From the NCBI GenBank assembly GCA_035578905.1, contig JAQJVL010000084.1, positions 1,037,001-1,101,000 on the forward strand: 64,000 nt of DNA, in the 5' to 3' direction. Below the pieces are notes generated by a model that had not been told where the DNA came from, searched no databases, and worked only from the letters and a program-made list of their open reading frames with translations. Each line of letters begins with the position of its first letter. The stretch's first letter is position 1. Made by a program: the position numbers and the translations under genes. The DNA is from Stictocephala bisonia (Eukaryota > Arthropoda > Insecta > Hemiptera > Membracidae). Below are positions 11,985-23,276 of this stretch, one piece after another.

Positions 11985-12650
11985 CTGTCACAAAGCTAAA
12001 CCATCAAGCCATTCAAGACCCGCATCACTAATTCTATTTATGTTAGTTAATCTCTTCGTAAAACAGCGCAAGGGGTACTCTGTACCATTGTTACGCAGGG
12101 GGTACCATTGTTTTAATAGACTCCCTGCAATCACAATAACTGATCTAGTGTCAATCCCCATTTGTATTTCCAATAGTAGTGTCTGCCCACTCCAATTCGG
12201 AACCGATTTAACAGTATCCATTCCCAGCGAGGGAGGTTCATCTCACCTACAAGTATTGACAGATTGTTCATAAGGAACTTCGTCCATCAAAATTGTTCTA
12301 CATTATGGTCCAGCTAGTATTGGACAAGAATTTTGATCTGATCAACTGAACAGCAGTACGTAGAGGTGGGTTTCAAGATTGTAAGCGACCGTTCTAACGT
12401 TCGAGCGAGGTACGGGTCATTCAAGATCTTATTGAATTTAAGTTAGAGATAATTTTAATAATACTCAGATATCCCAGTAAAATTCTTTAAGTAGTGCCTC
12501 CTGGAATGTTATCTCTGGAGGAGCTATATTGCACAGAAACAGGAGCCAAGGTAGTGAAGTTGCCATGAGAGTGCCAATAATAGCTCTCATAGCTCTATTG
12601 AGTTGGACATCAATAACTGTACATTTATACGTACATATATGTAAATATAA
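11985..12650 (-). mobile_element. Jockey-type LINE ORF2 C-terminal remnant, frameshifted
   Basis: On the minus strand, 12640-12465 reads DVQLNRAMRAIIGT, then PWLLFLCNIAPPE and EALLKE. This is the distinctive tail seen in jockey-like ORF2 proteins (qLN..mRiitGT, plpWLpvL.NI.PP). After a frame break, 12230-11988 gives LNRFRIGVGR, then in another frame CFTKRLTNINRISDAGLEWL and a stop near 11988, matching the usual CPL..F..GL..ih....a..WL ending. At least two frameshifts and internal stops show a pseudogene. The RT catalytic region is missing. Confidence 0.82.
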
Positions 12651-15055
12651 ATTAAACAAAACCATAAAGGCAGTATGATTTGAAAATAATCTAAAAATGT
12701 GAAATAAAAAAAATCTGAGATGGCCATTTTGTACAAAATTAAAAGGGGATTCAATAATGGACCCCTTTTAACCATAGATCTCTATATAATAACTCTATAT
12801 AATAACTCTCTATATAATAATCAATAAATATTGATGTCTTTTATAAATTTAAGACGTCTATATCTTATAAAGAAATCAAGATCTTATACACAGAAGTATA
12901 GATATTGTCTTGCATAGATCGTAGTTTGTAACTTAACTCTTTAAACAACTTTCGGTTTTATAACATATTATGGAAAAATTAAATATGAAAATATAAAAAA
13001 ATAAAACCAAATTCTCACATTGCTCACTAGAAGGAAATCATACATTTTATTCTAGAGGTAAATAAAATTCTCTGTGGAAAACAAGAGGTGTATGGCCACG
13101 GAATGCTGGCTAGCTACCAGTAAAAACGCCAATCATGTCTGGGACGACGGCAGCTTGAGGCTATTCCATTGCCATCGTTCGCTCTTTCATTTTCTTCTCT
13201 CTTATCTCAGCTGTAACTATACTGACTAGTGCAATTTCCCCAAGAAATTGGACAGTACAAAGAGAGCAAGTTTATTTCATACAATTTAAATAATAATAAT
13301 ACTTTATTAGTGTATCGTATTTTTTTTATCCTTTGACTCAAATAGAATGTTAAACAAATTAAACGTAATTGAAAAATATAATTTAGTAGCTGTTTACCCG
13401 TGTCTTGCTATGGGATTAACATATAAACAATAATGTTTTAGTTTATTTTAAATGTTAAACTTCAAAAGCATCACTTAGCCTACTTAAAAAGTATTCATTT
13501 TATTTGTTTTTATCTAGCAGCTGATGGTGTCAAATAAATAAAGTAACTCCATTACATTATCATTAAAACTTTAAAGAACACTGGAGTGGAGTTCTTGAGT
13601 TGGAATGAATGAAACCCTTGTTTATATACACCTACAATAAATATCCCACCTAATAAGAATATTTGTGTCAGTAATTTGGTTAGTTAGCGAGGTCCCCAAC
13701 CACAGCTGGTTTAAACTGCATTACGTTTACATGGGCCTACATTAGCGCTCCACAATGGACCACAAAAACAGCTGATATTTTGAGACTCAAAATGTAACAT
13801 TGGATGGGAAATCTATGTATGTGTATAAAATCAATGATGAAACCATGCCAGAAACCTTCCCAGGAGTAAACTCCAACACTTTTAAAGTTTCATGACGATC
13901 AGATGAGAGGTTTAGTAATTCATAACGGATAAACATACATACATTCATATAGATAAGAAGACTATATCATTGTAAACTGTTACATTGTAGAAAAAATTAG
14001 TTTGATGATACAATAACAGGTATTACAATAAATTAATGAAAACTATATTAAAAATATTTTGATTAACCTGGCAACAGTTCAAATTGATGTAATTGTTTTA
14101 TTTTTTCACTGCATATTTTGATATAGTAATAACACTGTAGACTATCATAAACAAACAAATAAGTTAAATAAATACATGTTCATTTTTAATCTTCTAGCAT
14201 TTTGATTCAAAATCACGGTATTAATCTATCTAACACATGAATATCTTATGATATAAACTTATTATCTCTAAAAAGTATTGTGCTAGAAATGGAACCACAT
14301 AACACTTTCATCAACTTAATTTGTGAAAGGAATTCCCCACATGAGGATGACATTTTAATAAAAATAGTTGAAGAGAAACAGGAAAAAATCAATAAATAAA
14401 AGACAATAAGATAAAAAACACTATTTAATAATCAATGCCATATATATTATATGAGTTTTACTTCAAACGAAGTTCAAGCGGCATTTGCTAGAAATCCCAC
14501 CTTTTGTTAGTTTTTATATTTAGTTTTAAAGTCCTGACACAATGCAAAGAAGTGTGAACACAATGATAAGTTCTTTTTTTACTATGATTAAATGATTTTT
14601 TGATTATAGTTCTTTATTTATTATATATTAATGAGCAAAACAAACTTCAAAACTGCAGTACTAAAAATAACAACTAATTGCAAAACTGGTGTTAATAGTT
14701 GTAATAAATTATTTAAATAAATAACAAGACTATGATAAAGAAGGAAATGGAATAAAAATGCTCTTCATAAAGTTATTAATTGGTATTTATTTCTAGAGAA
14801 CACGTTTTTCGTAGTTTATACATCAAACAAAATTTGATTTTGTACTTATAATTCACATATACACAAGTGGTAAGTCTGCTTGCTAAAATTTTTATCAAAA
14901 TCCTGCCAAAAAATAACAGAATTGTAATTTACTGTGGAACTATTAAAGGTAACTATACATTTAAAACAATATGTATTTGAATAGCTCTGCCTATCAACGT
15001 TGCAAGTCATAAAAATAAAAATTTTCAGGAACTAAAAAAAAGCTGTTATTTTGAA
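12651..15055. other. Unassigned sequence with possible retroelement tail at 13800-13950
   Basis: The stretch at 13860-13950 (TTTCATGACGATCAGATGAG, then repeated ACATACATAC) resembles the 3' ends of RTE-like retroelements widespread in insects, but no coding part is recognisable. A slightly GC-richer patch at 13080-13260 has no supported frame. A tract of TATATAATAACTC repeats lies at about 12780-12825. Confidence 0.35.
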
Positions 15056-15059
15056 CAAG

Positions 15060-16140
15060 TCAGAATCAGAATCAGAAAGCTTTATTCTTAAACATCAAGT
15101 TTAGAACAGGCGTCAATTTCAGTACAATGAGTGTCAAAACAAATAAATATAAGTATACAATAATCTGTTTAATAAAATTGGTAAATTCGTTGGTTTCGTC
15201 AGTTCTTCATTCCCCTGTCTGTTGTCCAATGCTGTCACGATTACTTGCTCGGACCAGGAACTCATCGATTGTGTAGATGGATCTTGCCACAAGCCAGCAA
15301 CGCAGTTCTTTCTTGAGCTTCTTGTCTTCTACTCTCTTTAATTGAATAGGCAGCGCAGTATACAATCTTGCTCCAGCGTAAGATGGCTTCTTGGAAAACA
15401 GAGCGATCCTGTGCGCAGGTAGGTTGAAGTCCAGCCCATTTCTTGTTGTTCGGCCATGTTGGTTGTTGCGAACCAAGTTTAGACTAACAGCATGCATAAT
15501 GACTTCTTGAATGTAGAGAGATGTGATGGTGAGTATCTTGTGATGTTTGTATGCTTCTCTGCAGCTATCCCGTGGTGCAATATCAGCCATCAGTCTTAAT
15601 GCCCGTTTTTGTAGAATCATTACTTCTGGAGGTTGTTACTAGAAGATGCTCCCCAAAGTATAATTCCATATCGTACTCTGCTTTCAAACAGTGCGTGATA
15701 AGCTGTTCTGGTGGCTGCCAGGGTACATGTAGATTTTATTCTCCTTAGGGAAAACAGTGCAGTGATGAGTTGATGACACAGATTATCAATATGGAAGTTC
15801 CAAGAGAGATGATCATCTAGTATTAGTCCAAGGTGTTTTGTATTTTGAGAAATTTGAAAATCATATGGGGTTGCTATTCTGTCCTTGTTTTTTCCAAATA
15901 TGATGTGTTGAGTTTTTGCTTGATTGAAGACCAAGTAATTTTCAATGCAATACTGATGAGCCATGTTGATTGCTATGTAAGTGTTAATCTCAAGGAATTC
16001 AATCGATTTGTGAGAGGAAGTCACTAGTCAGAACAGTGTCATCAGCGTACATGACTGGATAACAGTGTGGTTCAATGTAATTAGGTATGTCACCAGTAAA
16101 TAAAATGAATAAAACAGGACCAAGTACAAGTATACTCTAA
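15060..16140 (-). mobile_element. LINE (jockey/CR1-like) with YADD palm motif, 5' truncated
   Basis: On the minus strand the fragment starts near 16130 with LGPVLFILFTGDIPNYI, followed by the RT catalytic box MYADDTVL (YADD codons at 16038-16049). One frame break near 16025 leads to the frame ending at 15620 (KTQHIIFGKN, HLGLILDDHLSWN, VRYGIILWGASS). A second break at 15620 leads to a frame ending at 15207 (LQKRALRLMADI, RDSCREAYK, LPIQLK). The protein would cover palm, thumb and C-terminal tail. The 3' UTR reaches about 15060 and ends with a short TTCTGA repeat on the minus strand. There are only two frameshifts and few internal stops, so it is younger than the 1.1-kb and 12-kb copies. It is not functional as read. 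Confidence 0.92.
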
Positions 16141-17219
16141 ATTGGTGTTTTTTTTGTCTTAAACTGTTCATTTATGTCGAAGTTATATTATGTATAAATA
16201 GAAAAATTTGTTATGTTATCATTAACTGATATTTTGACCTTTTAGGCAAAAAAAACTATTTGCAGGTACAACGTTGCATGTGACGGCGACTTCGAATGTA
16301 ACAATGACTGCAAAGGGGCTAATACAATAGTGTACTTAATTTTTAAAATATAAAACTTTTGACTGACAAACATAAATGTAAAAATAAAGGCCTACAATAA
16401 ATTTCTTATAAATATTCAGTTTAACTTATATTAACTGGCAGAAAGACTGGAAAATATTTCAATTCTGTACTTTAATAAAGTTGGTTGCAACAATGTTCTA
16501 CTCATCTCTTCTGGTAGAAGTTTTCCTAGAATATGTCATTTCATTTTTTATAAATACAGATTTTGAGCATATCTTATCCACATATGACACTTGTCTTTCC
16601 AGTTGGACTCTTTCAATTTTCTTTTCTTGCCACTATTCATCTTTATCTCATTGCTCGGCGAAAGAATAACACCCAACGTGACTGACATCTCATCACTTGC
16701 AACGTTGTTCTGGCCGCGCCACTCTTCCCGCTCATTTCGGAGGCTCTCATTGCTGCCAAACTCAATATTTTTCAAAACGAAATAGCCCACGCGATGTAGA
16801 ATGTCACTTGCAACGTTGTTCGGTTGAGCCATCCATTTAATCAGTTAATATTACGAGATACTACAGACTATCATCTATTAACATGGAGTATGCCATATGT
16901 TAGGAGCCATACGGCTCAAGCACCTCTGGTCTTTGGTAACCTGAGATTGATGACAAATTAAACAAAGAATGACACAAATAAATCTGTATAAAATCTATAT
17001 TTTGTACACCGGAAAATATATATTCGAGTAATGACACCGGCCGCTTAAGCTTAAGTTCTAAGATATTTGTATAAAACCTATTTTGCAGTACCTAGTGTGG
17101 GTATTAAACCAAATTTAATGTAACCAATTGGCCAATTATTGAATACCATAATATAAGTCATACTCATGACCAAATTGATACTTAGTCATTAATAATCTTA
17201 TTACATTACACTCTTACTT
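16141..17219. other. Unassigned; GC-richer block at 16590-16830
   Basis: A minus-strand frame of 94 codons (16548-16832) includes an internal duplication: AACAACGTTGCAAGTGA occurs twice, at about 16685-16701 and 16803-16819 on that strand, encoding NNVASD both times. A related AACGTTGC motif occurs at about 14996 and 16269. I do not recognise a protein family. It may be a transposon end or a 5' UTR. Confidence 0.3.
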
Positions 17220-17302
17220 ATGAGAAACTGACAACACCTTTAGCGTATTTAAGGCGAATATGAATGATTACTTGTGATGCGTGTGAATGAATGTGAATTT
17301 AC
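17220..17302 (-). mobile_element. SINE-A fragment (3' terminal part only)
   Basis: GACAACACCTTTAGCGTATT, then AAGGCGAATATGAATGATTA, match the terminal block of the copies at 43380 and 47847. The similarity stops at an ATT microsatellite (about 17310-17350). Confidence 0.65.
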
Positions 17303-17353
17303 GTGTTTTTATTATTATTTATTTATTATTATTATTATTTATTAGTATTATTG

Positions 17354-17503
17354 TACGTGTATGGGTGGGTGGGTGGGCGAATACCACTGTACATGTATGG
17401 GTGGGTGGGTGGGTCAATACCATGTACGTGTATGGGTGGGTGGGTGGGTCAATACTACTATACGTGTATAGGTGGGTGGGTGGGTCAATACTACTGTACG
17501 TGA
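17354..17503 (+). repeat. 36-bp minisatellite, about 4 copies
   Basis: Units of about 36 bp with the core TACGTGTATGGGTGGGTGGG and a tail GTCAATACCA or GTCAATACTA. It is the same family and orientation as 9169-9269. Confidence 0.9.
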
Positions 17504-19512
17504 AATTGCATTTTATTATGTCAAATATAAAGTAAATGAACCAAACTTGAATTGAACACCTAGCCTATACTAATGAAGTAGTTCATTACAGAAAGTTAAT
17601 TAAAATTAATTAGAGGTAATAAGTAATGAAAATGAAATAAGAAGAAACCTTGTTGGGAGTGGACTTAATTACTTTCTGCTACAAATGGAATTAATTAATT
17701 AATAATTCTACACAAAACATCTGCTTTTAAAAATAACTTTAGAATGTTATTTTTTAGTTCTTGAACTGACCATTGCAAAAACCTTTGCTAATGTTTCCAG
17801 ACACTTTGATACAGTCAAGGAGGACACATAATGTAAAGGTTTCATACATTTGCAATTTAATGATTTTAGGCTTCATGACATATTTCTCATGTTATAGTAT
17901 TCATTGTTGTACCTTTTTATAGAAGGCTAATAGATGAATTCACCAATAGAGTTGATTATTTTTTAAACTTGGTTTCATAGTTTGTTTAATCCACAGTTTT
18001 TATTATTTATTTGACCTTTGTTACTTATTTTATCAATTATCTCATTTTAGGTTCTTTTCATCATTTATTTATTGTTAAATTATCTGTATTATTTGTTTAT
18101 CTTCATTATTTTTGTACACTTATCATTGATCATTTCAAACTTAGGACATGTCAGTATAGATGGAGTAACTAATAAAAATAAAAAATTGTTATTTATTGTT
18201 TTGACATATTTTTTACTTATGACAACGTTTTTGGTGGGGAGCGGGTGGAAGTGAGGATTAGGCATAAATGAATGTATGGCTGAAAATTATGTATGTTTGA
18301 ATGAGGTTTCGATGTGGTATGAATATATTAAATTGAAATTTTTTCATAAATATATGACGATTGCTATACGGTACATTTTTACAATGTCTGCAAAATAAAC
18401 TTAATTTGATTTAAATTTGTTGTTCTTAGGATAGTGAACTATTGTGACATGTTTCAAAACTCAATAAAAATATATCATACGTTAAAAGTAGCATTTTGAA
18501 CAAGAACTGAACTGGTATTTTTTTCTCGTTTAATATCACCTTTCCAGGGTATATAAAAATAAAAATGTTTTTTCACATTTATCAAATTTGTATTTTTACA
18601 TGTTTTACCAAACCCACAGTGATATTTTAGTACTACAGCAATACAAAATTATATTCTATTAAACGGGAAACAATTATATGAGTAATAAGGTATCGATGTC
18701 TGAAATCCCGCTAATCATGACACAATGGTGGCGGAAAGGAGTCTGTCAGCTGATTGATGACAACTGTGTCTGACAGCGGGAAGGGAGGGGTGGAACACAG
18801 GTGCGAGCGGCTGATGACCCGCACGGCGCTGACGCGAAAACCTGCACAATGGAAATTGCAAACAGAACAGTCTTATTGGATTTATTCTGAAGACAATTTC
18901 AGTTTTAAATTGCTTTTAAAGACTATTCATAACACAGCACCACCTGAGAGCAACTGAACCGATTCTACTTCTTGTCGCATTTGGATCCAACTTTACCTTA
19001 TTCTTAAGAATTATTGAAAATAACTTGGAAACATTTTTAGCAATATTTACTCCATTTGTATTAACACCTCCCTGATCACCAATAGTTGATATATCTGAAG
19101 GAGGGATTGCATTTCTCTACTGACAACTTTGACACAGTTAAATTATACAACGGAATCCTCCTGCACGCTTCACGTACCAAGCTTATCACTCGCTGCGCTC
19201 GTGACACCTCGGTCTGAGATTACGTTAACGTTAGTAGGTCGTCATTCAGTGATATCACTGATTCTATACACAGGTTGATATATAGGACTATTAAATGCAA
19301 CAGAACAAATGTTTGTTATTATTTTTGTTTATTAGATGGACATTTTTTTAGATAAAATGGTTCTTTTAAAGAGTAGGCCTATTTCTACTAGAATTTTGAA
19401 AAGACCTTTCTTAGTGCTCATCTATGATACTAAATCAGTATTCTCTCAATAATTTAAAGTAACAGAACAAATATTTAATTTTGTTTTGATAACTATTTTT
19501 ATTAAATGTGTT
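17504..19512. other. Unassigned; GC-rich patch at 18715-18850
   Basis: Mostly AT-rich without features. The patch at 18715-18850 is clearly GC-richer and could be exonic or a 5' UTR, but I see no family match on either strand. CTCGCTGCGCTCGTGACACC (19190-19209) resembles simple GC motifs at 52645-52690 and 60135-60195. Confidence 0.35.
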
Positions 19513-19552
19513 TAGGTTAGGTTAGCTTAGGTTAGGTTAGGTTAGGTTAGGG
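19513..19552 (+). repeat. Interstitial TTAGG tract, about 8 units
   Basis: Tandem TTAGG with one interruption (TTAGC). TTAGG is the canonical insect telomere unit. The internal location and short length mark it as interstitial and not a chromosome end. Confidence 0.9.
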
Positions 19553-19739
19553 TTTTAAATCCACACTAAAATAAGGAATGTATTAATTAAAATACTATAA
19601 GTGATATACACTTTTTTACATTTTTTATACTTTACCACCGACTGGCTTTAAAAAGAATCTAATCAAGATATCTTATCTTCCTCTTTGCTCGATAAGTGTC
19701 GTGGGGCTAGATTCGCTTACGGAATTATTACGGAATTAA

Positions 19740-19815
19740 ATTAGCACTAGTAACGTGCAAATGTTATTCATATATATATATATATGAATAACATTTGCAC
19801 GTTACTAGTGCTAAT
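19740..19815. repeat. Perfect 76-bp palindrome
   Basis: The left arm starts TTAGCACTAGTAACGTGC (19741) and ends ATGTTATTCA (19770). The centre is a 14-bp TA run (19771-19784). The right arm is the exact reverse complement of the left and ends at 19814. One further A/T pair extends it to 19740-19815. There are no mismatches, so it could extrude as a 38-bp-arm hairpin or be a tiny snap-back transposon. Confidence 0.97.
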
Positions 19816-20297
19816 CAAATGCAGTAATTTTACTAGTTTATTTGGTGTTAGTAGTTTTACTTGTTTCGCCTATTTTAGTACGATAATATTTTTTCTTGGG
19901 TGGTTTAATTGCTGAATCGGTTACTTAGAAACTCTGTGAATAGGCACGAATCTAAGTAGTCAACCTTTTCCTCTTCCCGAGCTTAAATCTTACAATAAAA
20001 TTCTATTTCTTTCTCTTATATATTCCAATCCGACTTAAATTTCCTCAAACAATAACTTCTTCGTCTTCATATACCAAGGTATAACATCAATTTGCGGATC
20101 ACGCCAAATATCGAGAGTGCCGTTTCTCTCTGTGAGGCGGAGTGCTGCACATTTTCTTCCGGTTTCTCGGCCAATCTAGAAACCCCCTCCTCCCCAGGCA
20201 GTACGATAATGTTTGGACATTATTACAACCTTCCAGAATGAAGGTCGTGATCCATCCAGATCACAAATCTGGAAACTTCTGGATTGAAGCAGTGCCT

Positions 20298-20341
20298 TAT
20301 AAAAAGACACCCTTCAGCCGACCAGTCAGTGTCAGTGGTAG
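20298..20341 (+). promoter_or_regulatory. Possible TATA/Inr core promoter
   Basis: A TATAAAAA box begins at 20298 and an arthropod initiator TCAGT lies at 20326-20330. The presumed +1 A (20328) is 30 bp from the TATA start, which is the expected spacing. A second TCAGT follows at about 20332-20336. The surrounding 200 bp are less AT-rich than the background. No coding exon was identified downstream, so this could be coincidence or belong to a transposon. Confidence 0.3.
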
Positions 20342-21643
20342 TGTGAGTCCTGAGTCTTCAGCTTGGAGTGGAAGTGACAGTAACAGTTGCAGATATTGTA
20401 CAATCATACACTCATATGTGTTGTGATAGTTATCAATTATTGCAAATAAAAGGGGTATAAAAATTGTGCCCATTATTTTAAATTTATAAATATAAATGAG
20501 AAAGTATTTTATTCCATAAAGTTTAATAAAATCAAATTTAAAAATTATCTGGCTGGAATTATTAGCCACAACTTCAAGTATACGTTGGCTAGCTGATCAT
20601 TACAGTATAGAGGCAGAAATACTAGAAAACATAGTCTTCGTACAAATAATAATAATACAATAAAACATCTCATATTAAAAATATCTCATATTGTGTAGAT
20701 CAGTTAGTTAAATGGTGACTTTAGATAAATGAAACAGTTAGTTCGCCTTATTATTTAGGATCCTGTCGGACCGCAACAGTGCTATCCATTAACGATTAGT
20801 CAGCGACAACACATTCAGTGATTAGTAGGATACTGCCGTAATAGTAACTTAAATAAATTACATCTGGTCAATTTTGAACCAGGCGAGGATAAAATAATTT
20901 AAATGTGTGGCAATTACTATAGTGAAACTATCCAGTTATCAATCGATCCTACATACTCTGTTATCATTTGAATTTTACAAACAGCTATACTTTGGGTTGT
21001 AGCGTTTTTAATATTAATTATTGGGTTTTCGTGGAATTTAATTTTATTAAGAGTACGTATTAAGATGTTTAAAAAACAAATTTTATCAAATAAAAAAAGA
21101 TAAGTGAACTAAGTTTTAAATTAAATAGCTGATATAAATTAAACATTAATTATTAAAATCAACTCCTATTTTAAAGAAATGTTAGTACAATAACTTTACT
21201 TTATAAAATTGTGAGACTTTAACTGGCTAAAAATAAACATATGATTGCTCAAAGCACGATAAAGTTGGATAAAATATTACTATTGGCCATAAACCCCTGG
21301 CCAGTTTACAGCCGATTGCCATGGCCGTTCAACTAAACTCATAACTTACACGGAAATTGATAGAGTTTTACTGCTCGAAATAACTTAAAGCCTTTGCTCA
21401 ACAAATAAATAGATCGCAACTAGCTGAAATTTTGAAACCTACTATACATTTGTAGTCAATATTTATATTTGTTGGACGATTAACTGGAATAAAATATTTT
21501 AATATATCCCATAAAGACAATTTTAATTAAACTGAAAACTAGTTATTCACACTTGATACTGAAATTGTAACAATAACTAGTGTATCATCTAATATACACT
21601 TATTGATTCTGTGTAGATAAGAGGCACGCTATTTGTTACCTAT
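20342..21643. other. Unassigned AT-rich sequence
   Basis: No exon or element recognised downstream of the putative promoter. Confidence 0.4.
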
Positions 21644-21896
21644 GGGGCCGTCCCTAAATGGGGATCGGACGTTTGGCACACATTTTTGGACCTTCTGCCC
21701 ATGGCAGTTTTGGCACAATCATTAGAGCGGAATAAGTAGGGTCAACTCGCCTGCTTGGAAAAGGCAGGATTGGCACAGTCGCTCGACCAGGTAGACGCCA
21801 TCGAACGAGGGAAAACGGGAATTGTATTATTCCCGTCAACTCTGCGTGGCAGTCATTTGCCCGTGATATAACAAATTTTTAAATTTAAACCTCACT

Positions 21897-21953
21897 AGGT
21901 TAGGTTAGGTTAGGTTAGGTTAGGTTAGGTTAGGTTAGGTTAGGTTAGGTTAG
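21897..21953 (+). repeat. TTAGG array, about 11 units
   Basis: An uninterrupted TTAGG array inside the left half of the 682-bp foldback element. It ends at TTAGATCATG. Confidence 0.96.
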
Positions 21954-21956
21954 ATC

Positions 21957-22078
21957 ATGATCTATTTGGGTAGCATCCGTGTTCCAATTGGGTAGCATCC
22001 GTGATCTACTTGGGTAGCAGCCGTGATCTACTCGGGTAGCATCCGTGATCTACCTGGGTAGCAGCTGTGATCTACCGC
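21957..22078 (+). repeat. 22-bp minisatellite, about 5.5 units
   Basis: Units of 22 bp resembling GATCTACTTGGGTAGCATCC+GT differ at one to four positions. The array is sandwiched exactly between the two TTAGG arrays of the foldback element. Confidence 0.93.
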
Positions 22079-22120
22079 AGGTTAGGTTAGGTTAGGTTAG
22101 GTTAGGTTAGGTTAGGTTAG
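22079..22120 (+). repeat. TTAGG array, about 8 units
   Basis: The second TTAGG array of the foldback element has the same orientation as the first, although the element's arms are inverted. Confidence 0.95.
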
Positions 22121-22349
22121 TTGCTTACTTAAATAAGCACCACAGCAGGGAATTTGCGGGGGCAAAAAAGTTCCCATTTTCCCGCATTCTGGCCACCTGG
22201 CTGCTACTACCTGGCCGGGCGGTGTGTGCCAATCGTGCCTTTCTGAAACTTACAGGTTGACCCTTCTTAATCCCCTCTAATGACTGTGCCAAACGTGCCA
22301 TTCCAAATCGGCCAAAAATGTGTGCCAAACGTTCTACGGCCCCCTAAAT

Positions 22350-22460
22350 TACGTAACGCTAAAATCGGCCTTTTCAGACCCCCCCCTCCTCCTGCGTAAC
22401 GGACAAGTAACGGTAATACAGTACTAAGCCCGTCAAAAATTACGTATAGTTGTCACCAAC
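22350..22460. mobile_element. Probable remnant of an older element (TTACGTAACGC end)
   Basis: If the foldback is removed, GGGGCCGTCCCTAAAT joins TTACGTAACGCTAAAATC. This resembles a widespread arthropod repeat terminus of the type GGGGCCGTCCATAAATTACG. The sequence continues C-rich to about 22410 and has TTACGTA again at about 22440. No matching far end was recognised. Confidence 0.45.
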
Positions 22461-23276
22461 CCTCCTCCAATTATTTTCGTCCACTTTCATACATATTTTA
22501 ATTTATGATAAATTTACTGTTTAGACTTTGTTTAGTTTGTTTCCTAATAGGGAGAAAATATATTAATAATTTTGTTACATTTAAAACAAATCTTGTATTT
22601 TAAATATACAAGAGGGGGAAAAAGGTTCAACTCAGAAAAATCGACTTTTCGTTTAGCCCCTACAGGAAAATTTGGAAAACACTGTTTTTGACATTTCCTA
22701 ATTTCCACGCTAAAATTGCTGTCATTTCGTAACCACGAAGAATTTTCTAAAATCTTATACTTCTTATTGCTCACCTAAACATAGGACCAACCATGCTACT
22801 TTTCATACTCGGAGGTTAAGTTTTTAGATACCATGATGGGTGAGAGAGTAAGTGATATTTGGCTTTTATATAAACTACATAAATTTAAAATTTTGTCTAA
22901 ATAGCTTAATAGAATAGTTTATTGGTTATTAGTAAAGTTGTACATTTACAGTTGTCTGTGGCCAAGCCTGCCACACTCCCTGCTGGCAATACAGGAGATC
23001 GACATAATTGCTGGCATTCCCTGTGAGAAACAACGGGTGACAGAACGGCCACATTAACGCCTTGATACCACCAACCAAACAAATTTACTTTAGACGTTAG
23101 CTGTCACTTAGGCACACCTGGTTTATTAATATTAATCTTGCACTGAAATTATATGCCTGATGCCTGGCCTCCCGCTATATATTCTAGAGGTAGCCTACGT
23201 AGACACAAGAGTTAACAGAGATTACTACCCAAGTACTCTCCCGGCGTACTCGGCCTAAATCATCATTCATTATTAA
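22461..23276. other. Unassigned sequence with short retroelement-like tail
   Basis: GAGTAAGTGATATTTGGCTT followed by TTATATA (about 22845-22870) resembles 53119-53160 and looks like a shared 3' tail. No gene seen. Confidence 0.35.

Larger units (their letters stand above)
21660..22341. mobile_element. 682-bp foldback (TIR) element carrying TTAGG arrays
   Basis: Arms of about 190 bp are imperfect inverted repeats. The left arm has ACGTTTGGCACACATTTTTG, CATTAGAGCGG..AAG..GGGTCAAC, GATTGGCACA and CCAGGTAG. The reverse complement of 22150-22341 has the same blocks in the same order. The 8-bp sequence CCCTAAAT lies directly outside both ends (21652-21659 and 22342-22349) and reads as a target-site duplication, which would fit hAT- or P-like elements. 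The interior holds two TTAGG arrays and a 22-bp minisatellite and has no transposase. It is therefore a non-autonomous element. It seems to have inserted into an older repeat that starts GGGGCCGT at about 21644 and resumes TTACGTAACGCTAAAATC at 22350. Confidence 0.85.

Noticed and set aside
16548..16832. 94-codon minus-strand gene with duplicated NNVASD
   Set aside because: The duplicated motif is a DNA-level repeat (AACAACGTTGCAAGTGA). No protein family was recognised.
20142..20426. 94-codon protein-coding gene
   Set aside because: No family match and the frame spans the putative TATA box. The promoter reading is more plausible, though weak.
21897..22120. True telomere end
   Set aside because: The TTAGG arrays are short, both in one orientation and enclosed by inverted repeats with ordinary sequence on both sides.
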